Shown here piece by piece: positions 26,901-36,415 of a stretch of DNA of 64,000 nucleotides (positions are counted from its first letter, which is position 1; the number at the start of each line of letters is the position of its first letter). Below the pieces are notes generated by a model, which saw only the letters and a program-made list of their open reading frames with translations, did not search any database and was not told the DNA's origin. Source of the DNA: Clostridium cavendishii DSM 21758 (GTDB lineage Bacteria; Bacillota; Clostridia; Clostridiales; Clostridiaceae); NCBI RefSeq assembly GCF_900141845.1, contig NZ_FQZB01000006.1, positions 124,001-188,000 on the forward strand. The letters are read 5' to 3'. Position numbers and translations under genes: made by a program.

Positions 26901-29250
26901 CCTTACTCTTTAATCCTTCAGTATAATAGTCTATTATACCTTGTAAAATATCTTTAGAGTATCCTGTATTAATTAAATTAATCTTTAATGGCAGTTCTGT
27001 AGATAAAAATAAAGTCTTAAAGTGTTTTATAAATTCATTTATTTTTTCTCTAACTAACTTCTTAACAAATCCTCTGTTTCTTTCATTAAAATCAATATCA
27101 TTTATTACATATTGCTTCCACTCTTTAGAATGATTTTGTTCTAAAGATCTATAAAGCTTTTCTCCACCAAAAGATATATAAGGAATGAGGTTTGTTGAAT
27201 CTAATTTATTAGCAATTTCTTTTTCTAAATCTTCCTCATCAGAAATCACTTTATCCTTTAACTCTTCTGTGATCATAAGTTGATATGACACATTAATAGG
27301 GTGTAATGGTGTTAGTAAGATCTGTCTAGCTGAACCCATTACTTCTATTGTCCCAACTCTTAGTAAATCAACAATTTCATCACACATATTGTCATTGTAC
27401 TCAATCTTTTCCAATTTGGAATAGTATATATCAATATACGTTTTTAATCTTTCTTCTAAATCTTCATCAATATAAGCTAAGCTTGGTAAAACAACATTTG
27501 ATTTATAGTATTCAAAAATTCTGTTATAAGCTTCTTTTAACTTATCACAAACTTTTAACTCTCTAATCTTTAGTTTTCCATTTGATTCTACGAAGGCCAT
27601 TCCTCCATTTTTCAAGATAAATTCTTCTCTATCAAGATTAACTTTAAATTCATCATAAGCAAAATTAACTTCACCATCTTTACTAATTTTGTTATCTAAA
27701 AATTTATAGCTCCCCTTATCTCTTAATTTATTTATCCAAATTTGTCTTCCACTAATACGTGTAATCTTAGAATTGCTTCCAACAATATTAAAAGGAATTA
27801 TTAGATTATCTAGCCTAAGATTAAATCTATATGCATCTTCATTTTCATCTATTTTTATCTTATTTTTCACCTTAAACTTATTAATAGCGTTAATAGGTAC
27901 ATTCTCATCTTGGAAATTCAAAGTTATTGATGATGTATCTTCACCATATGGATTTAACGTAAACTCTGAATCCGATGTCATGAGCGTAATGTTTTGCTCT
28001 TTTTTAGTTATCTTTATAGTGTAATTAGTTCTTACAACTGTATCCTCAAATATAGCTTTATCCATTGGAATAACGACGATCTTAAACTCATAATTACTCT
28101 TTCCTGAATAAGATACCTTACAAAAACTAACTTCGTCTTCCAATTCTTCTAATATAACATTAATCTTCCTATTATTTATCTTAGCTGAAACATTCTGCCC
28201 AAAATCACATTTAACACCTTTACCTTTCATAGCTTCTAACTTATTATCAAAAACAAAAGATAATTTGATAGTATCAACTTTATCTTTATTAAAAATAATT
28301 ATGTTTCTCTTTCTTCTTTGTGCCTTAGTTGTACCTTCTTCCTTCTCCCAATAATCTTCCTTAGAGATATTTTCTATAGAACTACATTCATAGATGATAT
28401 CCTTTTCCTCATAATTATCCATAGACTGCCTAACAACTTTATATTCTTCATTAAACCAGGCTTTATTAGCTAATTTCTTTTTTCCTGTTTCATCTAAAAA
28501 CTTTTCTAAATTACTCTCTATATCTCCACCATACTTATGGATATTGTCTATCTTTAAGTACGCTTGCGAGTTCTCATTTAACCTACTAATAGCTTCCTTC
28601 TCATCATTAATTGTATCTAGCTTAAGATCTCTAAATAATTCAAATTCTTTAAATTCAGAATCATCTATATAGCCCTTATTTATTATAGATACTATATCGC
28701 TATACTGTAATATTGATTGACCTTCATCAGAATCTTCTCGCTCCCTTCTTCTTAGGTCAAACTTTAATACATATTTTGCACTTAATGCAAGATTACTTTT
28801 ATCTATAAGATAATTTATATCATTTATTAATGTCTTAGAATGGAATGGCATACCTTCCTTTTGAAAGTTTATAACTCCATCTGTGATAGTATCTTTATTA
28901 CTTGTATGAATGAATAATATTGCTGAATTCTTAAATTGCGACTTCATGTTGGTACTAACTTCATTTCTTAATGTAGCTAAGAAATCTGGATTAACACCAT
29001 CAATTGTAGCTGCAACAATTAATATAATATCATTAAACTTAATTGAATATGTTGTATATTCCTCATACTTCTCATTAACTTGATATTTAAATAGTTTACT
29101 GTCAGAGACGTTTTTTATTTCTTCATATAAGTGCTTTACATCTGACTCTTTTTCAAATTGAATTTCATATCTATCACCATAATAAATTCTTGTCCCATCA
29201 AAATATTCAACAACCTTTTTAGCTAAAAAATTATAAAATTGATCTAACAT
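23998..29250 (-). CDS. dptH: DNA phosphorothioation-dependent restriction ATPase DptH
   Basis: About 1750 residues, the length usual for DptH. Start placed at ATG 29250 (MLDQFYNFL), 8 bases after GGGG; the frame is open to 29271 and overlaps dptG. The first 1350 residues are a long region without obvious motifs. The C-terminal part is a HerA/FtsK-like motor: Walker A GTMGTGKT with Lys about 1417, Walker B ILVDEAD with Asp about 1640. In Dnd systems DptF-G-H attack DNA that lacks phosphorothioate marks. The modification genes dndB-E are not in this window. Confidence 0.85.
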   Translation of the reverse strand: MLDQFYNFLAKKVVEYFDGTRIYYGDRYEIQFEKESDVKHLYEEIKNVSDSKLFKYQVNEKYEEYTTYSIKFNDIILIVAATIDGVNPDFLATLRNEVSTNMKSQFKNSAILFIHTSNKDTITDGVINFQKEGMPFHSKTLINDINYLIDKSNLALSAKYVLKFDLRRREREDSDEGQSILQYSDIVSIINKGYIDDSEFKEFELFRDLKLDTINDEKEAISRLNENSQAYLKIDNIHKYGGDIESNLEKFLDETGKKKLANKAWFNEEYKVVRQSMDNYEEKDIIYECSSIENISKEDYWEKEEGTTKAQRRKRNIIIFNKDKVDTIKLSFVFDNKLEAMKGKGVKCDFGQNVSAKINNRKINVILEELEDEVSFCKVSYSGKSNYEFKIVVIPMDKAIFEDTVVRTNYTIKITKKEQNITLMTSDSEFTLNPYGEDTSSITLNFQDENVPINAINKFKVKNKIKIDENEDAYRFNLRLDNLIIPFNIVGSNSKITRISGRQIWINKLRDKGSYKFLDNKISKDGEVNFAYDEFKVNLDREEFILKNGGMAFVESNGKLKIRELKVCDKLKEAYNRIFEYYKSNVVLPSLAYIDEDLEERLKTYIDIYYSKLEKIEYNDNMCDEIVDLLRVGTIEVMGSARQILLTPLHPINVSYQLMITEELKDKVISDEEDLEKEIANKLDSTNLIPYISFGGEKLYRSLEQNHSKEWKQYVINDIDFNERNRGFVKKLVREKINEFIKHFKTLFLSTELPLKINLINTGYSKDILQGIIDYYTEGLKSKGIEKLRPLIINIYNKSGDSVFEELQNYVHVEDAEEKLGLSFAIKSSNKKYSKDDIFDIVNSKLSCYIKNYDTTKYEYSHITFYEMEHEFSNKNTIMDNINTGVSLGGLLSSVPSKEISKSYRTGYGTKFIHSKNTLLKMATKMNALICSAENESPFDDSRCKTTAIDEYKEDQLNRIYESANWVTFINPMVGLQFFKDTIEEKDLLIIHYSDQYTPSSGYDSITVTKKTKQYKEVIKSFLENKNVLLGNDEESITKVINCFNAINGDWLLKIISCNGYEDREKLSIVSTIKLSLSYFYNKKIVWVPISLEEILRVSKGCGLSSKEGLFSVKNLSGDGAYSDDLLLVGIECCADGNIDVHYYPIEVKIGQIKGDVTKKAKLQAYKTRNHIERNISKEINDKLQAKIFRDFLIKLVLVSIEKLKLYNVWDEQNWDSIIETDVRAKLLNDDYRISNSLDEIIGRGAIFTFKSDISFEKNGELVSIGVDELGDAFNQEEYDKGNKILELVFPEASGYRNILRSVEEIKNNFILDKSDIKSDTLLYNLYEGRVCEMKEETSINDNSNDEESSAIYDGNSGEDTGAVAETKGPLSVLFGRDIHRDCEVIWNPTDSIQNNHTNTGIIGTMGTGKTQFTKSLIYQLNKNTYQNIDGKKIGLLIFDYKGDYIDNEFVEATNAKVYETYHLPFNPLELVQGNKEKNLLPLYTANALKHTMTTAFGLGVVQENKLKELIMNAYDKRGIKKNDPNTWTKKPPTIAEVCREFFDDEDVKQDKLFTCLDKLYDFEIFDPDVDNSKSLYDMIDGVTVINLSNSDSDIQNLVVGIILDIFYSQMKVLGESKLDDKYRQLSKMILVDEADNFLCENFQSLKKILKEGRMFGVGTILSTQLLSHFSTGDNEYANYILTWIVHKVSDLSIKDIKFIYNTTNKTQEDELFTKIKSLEQHKSLVKLGNVEDVIYMQDNAFWMEMQKNK

Positions 29251-30643
29251 ATAATGCATCCCCACTATCACTTTTCTTTTCTAATACATTTAATCTTTGA
29301 TAAAAATCAATTAATCTATTTCTTGAATCCTTATCTAGATAAACCCCTCTTCTTTCAAGTTCTTTTATAATGTATTGTAATCTAACCTTTTGCTCATCTT
29401 TTATACATAGTTTAGTTAATAGTATTACATATTCTTCTGTTAAGTTTAATGTCATCCCATTTCTTCCCCTATTTCTTAAGAAGTTATTTCTACAAAACTC
29501 AAAGAACCAATCGTAATAACGACGACTTAACTCTATGGCATTTGTAACCTTCGAATGATGATTATGTATTAAGCCATATAATTTTTCAACTTCAACTAAA
29601 ATATCATCCTCAGTATCAGAGTCAAATTCATACTCTGTCCAATATTCATTTTCATCTTTTATAGCAGCTTCGTACATAGCTACTACTTCAGATAAATTCT
29701 GCCATGTCTCTAGTTTCTCATCATCATTCATTTTGCTAACTAATTCTTTAAATTCCTTGTAAGTATAGTTATTATGACCAGCTTCTGAACAGTTTAAAAT
29801 ATTTAGACATATTTCATGAGATCTTAAACTATTTATAGCATTTTCTACTAAGCACCATCCATTTTCATATCCTATACGCCCTTTAGAAACCTTTTCCCAA
29901 TCAAACGTAAAGTATATTAGCGGTACTTCCTTTTCATCAAACATATTATTTAAATTACCAACTGCCCTTAATATATAAACTACATAATAGAACTTTAAAA
30001 GAGTTACTATTTGAGAACAAAAATTCCTCTTTCCTTTTAAAAGATATTTCAAATCCTCATTAAAAACAGACGTAATTTCTTCTGCGAAATTCTTATATTG
30101 TTTCTTTTTCTTTTCACTATTTATAGCTACCTCTGGTAGCTTATCTAAAATTAAATCAGTTAAAACATTTCCTGTTTTGTTTTCAAACACTTCTTCAATA
30201 CATTTTCCATAGTTCTCTTTTTCATCAAATAAAACATCATATAGAAAATTCCCCATTTCTATGTTTTCTTCCTCTGTCATTGAATAAACTAAAACTTTAG
30301 GATGAAACTTTGCAATGCCCTTATCTTCATCAAAGAAAATTGTTGAAACTACTTCTTTAAACTTTTCTTTATCATTTTCAGTCTCAAACTCTACTGAATT
30401 TATAATATCTGAAAAGAATACCTCTTTATTAAACTCAGTTACATTACAATTTAATAAGTTACAACAAAAAGCTCCAATACACTCATCAAACCTTTTTATG
30501 ATATCCTTATGCTCCTTTAATGGTCTAACATTATATGGAACTATTAATTTATCTTTAGTTTTAGGCTTATGCGTTGGTTTCTTAGTCGGATCCTTCATAC
30601 TATAATCCTTCTTTACTTTGCTTATATCAATCTTATATCCCAT
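29231..30643 (-). CDS. dptG: DNA phosphorothioation-dependent restriction protein DptG
   Basis: 470 residues, near the usual DptG length. Mostly helical, no catalytic motif visible, consistent with the structural subunit in the DptFGH complex. Its ATG overlaps the dptF stop (TAATG), and its end overlaps dptH by about 20 bases, so all three are translated in a coupled way. Assignment rests on position between typical DptF and DptH proteins and on size more than on a motif. Confidence 0.8.
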   Translation of the reverse strand: MGYKIDISKVKKDYSMKDPTKKPTHKPKTKDKLIVPYNVRPLKEHKDIIKRFDECIGAFCCNLLNCNVTEFNKEVFFSDIINSVEFETENDKEKFKEVVSTIFFDEDKGIAKFHPKVLVYSMTEEENIEMGNFLYDVLFDEKENYGKCIEEVFENKTGNVLTDLILDKLPEVAINSEKKKKQYKNFAEEITSVFNEDLKYLLKGKRNFCSQIVTLLKFYYVVYILRAVGNLNNMFDEKEVPLIYFTFDWEKVSKGRIGYENGWCLVENAINSLRSHEICLNILNCSEAGHNNYTYKEFKELVSKMNDDEKLETWQNLSEVVAMYEAAIKDENEYWTEYEFDSDTEDDILVEVEKLYGLIHNHHSKVTNAIELSRRYYDWFFEFCRNNFLRNRGRNGMTLNLTEEYVILLTKLCIKDEQKVRLQYIIKELERRGVYLDKDSRNRLIDFYQRLNVLEKKSDSGDALYVRSIL

Positions 30644-32421
30644 TATTTAATCACCTCAAATTTATACTTACCAAACTTTTTAGTGAACTTAAATGTTTCT
30701 ACCCCATCAGCTATGTTTTCTTTAATATAGATCTCTTTATTTTGCTCTCCATAATTCTTTATCTTTTCAATGGAATCAATAAAGCTAATAAAATCACTTC
30801 TTTCCTTTTTCTTTGGAATATACCCTTGTCTTACTTTTGTTAATAATTTATATAGCTTGTAATCAAGCTTAATAGTTAATCTATCACCCTTATTCTTTAT
30901 AACAAAATCTAATATTATATTTGAAACAAACTTATCTAGCCTTCCCGTTAAAACTTTATTTTCTAATTCATCTTCTTCACATTCTAAATATAACTTTTCA
31001 TATGTCTTAAACCTATTTTGCGATTTCCCCATATTTATTCTTATATTACTATCTGAAGATTTAACATTGTCCAATTTATATATAGCTTCACTTACCAAAT
31101 CATATAAATCTCCTAATTCTGTAATATTATTAGTATTAAAGACATACAAGTATTTAATAAATTCACTATAAACATGATCCTTATACAGTTCATTATGGCT
31201 ACCACATAAATAATCTAGTCTTAAATAATGATTAATCAACCACTTTTGCAGCTGTTGTCTATTTATCTTAGAATTAGTAAAAATTCTTTTAAGTTCAATC
31301 TCATCATTTAACACATCTACGATATACGTATTATCTAATGGATATACTTTTTCTAAGTATTTTCTTGCAAAGTACGGTTCTCTATTTAATTTATTTATTA
31401 AATCATCCATATCTTCATTAGAACATAACACTGGATCAACATTACCTAAGGCCTTTAGAATTCTAGATGAATCCTTATTTGTAAACATAATATTTGCAGT
31501 TAATGCATCCATGTATTCTATGATATTTAATTTATCTATCTTTTTAAGAAATTTTTCTCTAGTTAAGCTATTAAAGTCTGGATGAACTATAATATCATAT
31601 ATAAAGTTCATTATTGCTCTTGTAGTTATAGATACCTTTTCTTTTATCATTATTTCAATTAGTTTAGATGAAACTCCTACCCTCACTTCATCTGTACTTA
31701 AAAGCTCAAAGTTTTCTTTTATAGGACATCTTTTTCTTACATGACATATAGAACATTTCTCTCTATACTGTGTGTAAAATCTATTATTCTCAGCTTTAGC
31801 AAATACCTTGTCCATCAATTTATAAATATATTCATATCCTACACCTTCATCACTTAGTGAAAACATATGATAATCAGCAAAATTTACATATGAAAATTTA
31901 TTATCCTTAATCTCTATTTTATTAACTACATCTGCCATTAGTATTTGATTGTTTTCTATATAAGCTTTCAACCTACTGAATTTTTCTCCATACTCTGAAT
32001 CAATAAAGTTAGTTAATGTACCTAAGTTGATTAGCAATACCTTAATAGTTTCACAACTATCTATATTTTCATCATTATAATCTTCTAACTCTTCTTTTAA
32101 CGTTTCCAAAGATGTCTTTTTAGGGGCAAAACTTTCTGTTGCATCATTATGTACCTCTATCGCATCATTAAATTCTTTATATTTATACAATAAATACGAT
32201 AGTAAATGAGATTTACCATCTCCAGCACTACCACATACTAAAATTAATCTTCCCATTGAAGCGTGTATTGCCTCATCTAATATATCTTTTAATTCTTTTT
32301 CTATCTCTCTTTCAACATGCATATGCTGATTAAATTCACTAAAATCCCCAATGTGATCTACTGCCTCTTTTGATGAAATCTTTAACTTTTTTAACTCATC
32401 TAGAAAACAAGTTTCAGCCAT
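30643..32421 (-). CDS. dptF: DNA phosphorothioation-dependent restriction ATPase DptF
   Basis: 592 residues. P-loop GSAGDGKS at 64-71 just after a charged N-terminus, then VLLINLGTLTN. A cysteine group (Cys223, Cys226, Cys232: CSICHVRKRC) may hold zinc or a cluster. The C-terminal half is helical. This fits DptF, the first gene of dptFGH. It lies 160 bases after the radical SAM gene in the same direction, with the hairpin at 32482 between them. Ribosome site GGAGGGG upstream of ATG. Confidence 0.85.
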   Translation of the reverse strand: MAETCFLDELKKLKISSKEAVDHIGDFSEFNQHMHVEREIEKELKDILDEAIHASMGRLILVCGSAGDGKSHLLSYLLYKYKEFNDAIEVHNDATESFAPKKTSLETLKEELEDYNDENIDSCETIKVLLINLGTLTNFIDSEYGEKFSRLKAYIENNQILMADVVNKIEIKDNKFSYVNFADYHMFSLSDEGVGYEYIYKLMDKVFAKAENNRFYTQYREKCSICHVRKRCPIKENFELLSTDEVRVGVSSKLIEIMIKEKVSITTRAIMNFIYDIIVHPDFNSLTREKFLKKIDKLNIIEYMDALTANIMFTNKDSSRILKALGNVDPVLCSNEDMDDLINKLNREPYFARKYLEKVYPLDNTYIVDVLNDEIELKRIFTNSKINRQQLQKWLINHYLRLDYLCGSHNELYKDHVYSEFIKYLYVFNTNNITELGDLYDLVSEAIYKLDNVKSSDSNIRINMGKSQNRFKTYEKLYLECEEDELENKVLTGRLDKFVSNIILDFVIKNKGDRLTIKLDYKLYKLLTKVRQGYIPKKKERSDFISFIDSIEKIKNYGEQNKEIYIKENIADGVETFKFTKKFGKYKFEVIK

Positions 32422-32481
32422 TTCTACCCCTCCAACTATTATCTATTATATTAATTCAAAAATTAAAGCTAGCCTCAGGTA

Positions 32482-32514
32482 AAACTAGATCAATTATTTA
32501 ATAATCGACCTAGT
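32482..32514 (-). terminator. Hairpin between radical SAM gene and dptF
   Basis: AACTAGATCAATTATT and AATAATCGACCTAGTT form a long, nearly perfect stem; on the minus strand TTTTACC follows. It may partly terminate after the radical SAM gene, or protect the dptF mRNA. A longer outer repeat (GCTAGCC on both sides, at 32468 and 32524) is also present. Confidence 0.55.
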
Positions 32515-32581
32515 TATTTCTAAGCTAGCCTAAACTTCACCTACACCTAATACCCATCTATTAAATCAAATAATTTATCGA

Positions 32582-34405
32582 TCAAATGTTCTTTTGTATT
32601 AATATTACCATATTTTCCGAATTTGATCCTCTATATCCAAGTATTTTTGGGATATTAACGTATTTATTAACATTTTTAACATTTTCTTTTATGAATTCCT
32701 GTTGTACCTTTGGAATTCTGAATAATAATCTTAATATTAACTTCTCTTTTTCATCATTACTACAACTAGAATATACCTTACCTAAGTTAGATAAAATAAC
32801 CTTAGCTTTAGATCTTGTTCCTGTTATTTGAACTAAATCTAATAACGCTGCAAACTTTAAGTTTTCTTCTATATCTTTTAAAGATTTATCATCATAATCT
32901 TTTCCTATTCCAATAGATATTTCTTTTAATGTATACATTCTACCTGAATCTTTGTTTAAAAACTCTATTAACGTAAATAGTGCTTCATTGTGATCTTGTA
33001 ATTTTAACCCTTCTCTTGTTAATACGTCCTCTAAATCATCACTCTTACTTATAGAATCAATAATATCTTCAATATTAGTTCTTAGCAATAAATCTACTAT
33101 GTACTTGCTATATAAGTCTATGTTATTACAAATTGAGTTTTCATAATTACAGCATTGTAAATCAATTTGCTTAGTAAAATAAAGCTTAAGAACTTCCTTT
33201 TCATCAACTTCACTATCCTTAATTGATTCCCATGTAATATTCTTCTTTATACATGTATTACATAAATGTTTGTTGGCATATCTCCTTCCAAATCCATATT
33301 GGAATTTATACATATTTTCTTCTTCAAACTTTAAATCGAAGTATTCTGCTGCAATTTCAGGATAATCCTTTTCAAAATCTAGCATTGCTTGATACGCAGC
33401 ACAATTAGTTTCCTTATTAGAATGATATTCTTGATTAGCAACACAGAATTCTCTAAATGATTTCTTTTTAAAGAAATTAGGTTGATTACACCATCTAGCT
33501 AATTGAACATACATACCTCTATATTTACTCTTTTTGTAATCTTCATATCTCATTATGTATGGTAAAGATCCGTACTTCATAAGTATCTTAATTCTTTCGA
33601 ATACAACCCTAATATCTTCTGCATCTTGAGATTCATATCCGCTAATAACATACATCTTACAAATCTTTGTTGAATATCGTCTCCATAATTGTACCTTTTC
33701 AATAATTAACTCTCTATCTTGTATATGATCAAACGCAAAAATAAAATCTCCATGATACTTTGCATTATTAAATCTCTTTGCCTTTTTATCAGTCATTAAC
33801 CTTATATCAATTCCTTGTCTAAATTGAAATTGCTTTCCAGTAGCCTCTATGTCATTTAAAACTTCTTCCCAGTTTTCAAAAGCTAAAATATTATCATCCC
33901 ATAAATATACAAAAGGTCTTTTATCATCTAAAAACTCTGATACTGGTGAATGTCTAAATACTCTATCGTATTTCTTATTAACACAAAAAGAACATTTTCT
34001 AAAACATCCTCTTGTTGTAAATCCTATAGAATAATCTAAGTAATCTGCAAATCTACTTCTTCTTTTACCTAAATATAATTGTTCTTCGACATACTCCTTA
34101 TATAAATCATAATATGGCATGTGATGCTCTATTTCAGGGCTTAAGTCCTCTCCACCATCTGGAAAGAAACCTGTTCCCCCTATTTTAACATGCTCCAACT
34201 CAATTACCCATTTAGGAACGTTTGTAAAAGAAAAGACTTTAGAAATAAATACTTTATCATATTTTTTTACTTCTTTATAATTATTATAAATTAAAGTTAC
34301 TTCATGTCCATTAGACTTATAATATCCAGCTAATTTCATTAAAGCTAAATTAGGATGTCGCGTTCCGTTATCCATTAAATCTGCATCAATTAATCCTATC
34401 CTCAT
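32582..34405 (-). CDS. Radical SAM protein with B12-binding-like N-terminus, next to dptFGH
   Basis: 607 residues. The N-terminus (MRIGLIDADLM... HPNLALMKLAGYYKSNGHEV) is the Rossmann/cobalamin-binding-like part seen in many radical SAM proteins. The [4Fe-4S] site is Cys134, Cys138, Cys141 (RGCFRKCSFC). A second cysteine group (CNTC about 385, then CC and C about 420-430) may bind another metal. The C-terminal 180 residues are helical, probably winged-helix. Same direction as dptF, 160 bases upstream of it. Substrate unknown; a role in making or reading the DNA mark of this locus is inference. Confidence 0.75.
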   Translation of the reverse strand: MRIGLIDADLMDNGTRHPNLALMKLAGYYKSNGHEVTLIYNNYKEVKKYDKVFISKVFSFTNVPKWVIELEHVKIGGTGFFPDGGEDLSPEIEHHMPYYDLYKEYVEEQLYLGKRRSRFADYLDYSIGFTTRGCFRKCSFCVNKKYDRVFRHSPVSEFLDDKRPFVYLWDDNILAFENWEEVLNDIEATGKQFQFRQGIDIRLMTDKKAKRFNNAKYHGDFIFAFDHIQDRELIIEKVQLWRRYSTKICKMYVISGYESQDAEDIRVVFERIKILMKYGSLPYIMRYEDYKKSKYRGMYVQLARWCNQPNFFKKKSFREFCVANQEYHSNKETNCAAYQAMLDFEKDYPEIAAEYFDLKFEEENMYKFQYGFGRRYANKHLCNTCIKKNITWESIKDSEVDEKEVLKLYFTKQIDLQCCNYENSICNNIDLYSKYIVDLLLRTNIEDIIDSISKSDDLEDVLTREGLKLQDHNEALFTLIEFLNKDSGRMYTLKEISIGIGKDYDDKSLKDIEENLKFAALLDLVQITGTRSKAKVILSNLGKVYSSCSNDEKEKLILRLLFRIPKVQQEFIKENVKNVNKYVNIPKILGYRGSNSENMVILIQKNI

Positions 34406-34895
34406 AAATATCTCTCCATAAAAATAAATAATAGATCGAAATTCTATTCGATCTATTGTTTATTATACTAATATTTATACTTAAATACAATTTTAATTTA
34501 CATCAATATAAAAAATGTATTTTTTGCTGATATAAAACGGAATATTATTCCTTGTTTTATGTTATCAACTTCTTTTCAGAAAAACTTTATTCCTTTTCCC
34601 TAAAAACAACTCTAAATATTAAATATTCCCAAACACAAAAACTTCGACAACACATTTCTGTATTATGGAAGTTTTTCATGGTTGAGCCGAAGTGCGACCT
34701 TTAAAACCCAATAAACTTTATAATTAACTCTAATACACATCTTCTTGGTAAGTTAGAACCTAGCCTCATGAAATAATTTATTATAATGCTATTTTATTAA
34801 TCTCATATCAGTATAAACACATTTGCTATTTTAAATATTATGCATTTATACTATATCGCTACTACTTTAATTATTCTTAATTCTCATCATTTATC
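34406..34895. other. Intergenic region upstream of radical SAM gene
   Basis: Holds a 5' hairpin at 34430-34457 and, near 34640-34705, an odd GC-richer stretch (CTTCGACAAC; GGTTGAGCCGAAGTGCGACC). No gene is visible. The radical SAM/dpt promoter must lie here, and the end of the kinase gene transcript as well. Confidence 0.4.
34430..34457 (-). promoter_or_regulatory. Perfect hairpin upstream of radical SAM gene
   Basis: AATAGATCGAA and TTCGATCTATT, loop of 6: perfect 11-bp stem, 25-50 bases upstream of the ATG. It can be an RNA hairpin in the leader or an operator dyad. Confidence 0.45.
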
Positions 34896-36398
34896 TTATT
34901 GCTTCAATATATCTTCAATAGTTGGGTCAATTCCTATATCTATTAAATTATCTACAAGTCGTTTCATATTGAATCTATCCTTATTATAAGCAACATCATA
35001 AAGAATCCTTGCTGAGATTTCTTGAGCAACATATGTGTTATTATCATGAATCACATTATAAGCAATCGTACCGAAGTTATCATAATCCTCCCACTCTATA
35101 CATACATCTAAATAATTTTCATTTAATAATTGTAGTATCTCAACTGCTCTTCTCTCGTTTGATTCAATAAACCTTAAAACAGCTGAAACCATATTAGATG
35201 CTGTAATAATCTCCTTACAAAGGTCTACGCCATTTAAGCTATAAATATAATTTTCAACATCATCATCGTATATACCATTGTGAATCTTTAATGTTACTAA
35301 TTCCTTTAGCTCTTGATTCTTATGGTATTGAATAGACCTCTCAATACCTTCAAGCAATGAACCTGCATCAGCATATCGCATATTAGGATTTTCATTTTTT
35401 GCCTTCTCAACAGGATTTCTCATAAAATGTCTACTGTCTCGAGGGTCACCCGTCATTATGAAATTAATAAGACTACCCAGTGAATATACGTCACTACGCT
35501 TATCACCTTCCTTGAGTTGCATAAACTGTTCAGGTGCACAGTAGTGATACTGTCCAATAGACTGTGTTCTCATTGTCCTATGTGAGTAAAACATATCTAA
35601 ATCTTTTCCTAGACCAAAATCAGAAATCTTCAATTGACCATTAAATAATAATACGTTATTTGGGCTAATATCACGATGAATAATATTGCGTTCATGAACA
35701 GCTTTCATAATATGCAATAACTGACGTATCATTATCAGTTTTGTATCTTCATCATGTTCATAGTCATTCATAAAGTCTTCAAAAGTTGATTCTGCTTTTT
35801 CCATAGTATATGAGTAATTTGAATCATCTAATTCATATACTTTGATAATTCCATTCAAATCGTCGAGTCCTTTGGTAATTTCAAACTCTCTCTTAAATCT
35901 ATGCCTTATACCCGAAATGATTTTAAAATCATCTTTCAGTTTCTTAACAATGAGTCCTGTTGAGCGAGACTCATAGACATTAGCAAAACCACCTCCACCT
36001 ATAAATTCCAAGTCTCCATCCTCTGATATAAGAAAATATGCTTGTCCTTGCTTATGAATTTTGTATCCCTCAATATTTAGTTCTTCATTTAGGTAGCTTA
36101 CTATTTCTTCTACCTTTTCTAAAGCTTGGACCTCATTCAAACCATAATCTCTCATTATAAATCTCTTTGATAAAATTAAATTAAGGAACTCATCAAAACG
36201 ATTATTGTTCCATAAAACCTTTATATTCTCAACCGTATACAACCAACGAGAAGGAAATCCTTGCCCATATACATCGCTAAATCCAAAATTACTATTAAAG
36301 AATTCAACTATTTTACCACCTGATTTATATGAATAAAATCCTCGAATATCCCCAATTAGTGCTTCAGCTATAGTCCTAATTCCTACTTCACTTAACAC
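34896..36398 (-). CDS. Hanks-type Ser/Thr kinase with extra N-terminal domain
   Basis: 500 residues from GTG 36398 with GGGGGAA upstream (the ATG two bases earlier is followed at once by a stop). Residues 1-125 are an alpha-helical domain (FNSNFGFSDVYGQGFPSRWL...FDEFLNLILSKRF) resembling the N-terminal sensing domains of abortive-infection (AbiJ-type) proteins, assigned only tentatively. The kinase follows: Gly-loop GGGGFANVY 134-142, Lys152, HRD 241-243, DFG 260-262, APE 288-290, all catalytic residues kept. The C-terminal 120 residues are helical. No membrane segment, unlike the housekeeping PrkC kinase. Probably a defence kinase. Confidence 0.8.
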   Translation of the reverse strand: MLSEVGIRTIAEALIGDIRGFYSYKSGGKIVEFFNSNFGFSDVYGQGFPSRWLYTVENIKVLWNNNRFDEFLNLILSKRFIMRDYGLNEVQALEKVEEIVSYLNEELNIEGYKIHKQGQAYFLISEDGDLEFIGGGGFANVYESRSTGLIVKKLKDDFKIISGIRHRFKREFEITKGLDDLNGIIKVYELDDSNYSYTMEKAESTFEDFMNDYEHDEDTKLIMIRQLLHIMKAVHERNIIHRDISPNNVLLFNGQLKISDFGLGKDLDMFYSHRTMRTQSIGQYHYCAPEQFMQLKEGDKRSDVYSLGSLINFIMTGDPRDSRHFMRNPVEKAKNENPNMRYADAGSLLEGIERSIQYHKNQELKELVTLKIHNGIYDDDVENYIYSLNGVDLCKEIITASNMVSAVLRFIESNERRAVEILQLLNENYLDVCIEWEDYDNFGTIAYNVIHDNNTYVAQEISARILYDVAYNKDRFNMKRLVDNLIDIGIDPTIEDILKQ

Positions 36399-36415
36399 AT
36401 AAATTCCCCCAATCT

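Noticed and set aside
23998..29250. Conjugative or FtsK-type DNA translocase of a mobile element
   Set aside because: The C-terminal motor alone would allow it, but no other conjugation genes are present, and the size and coupling with DptF- and DptG-like genes fit DptH.
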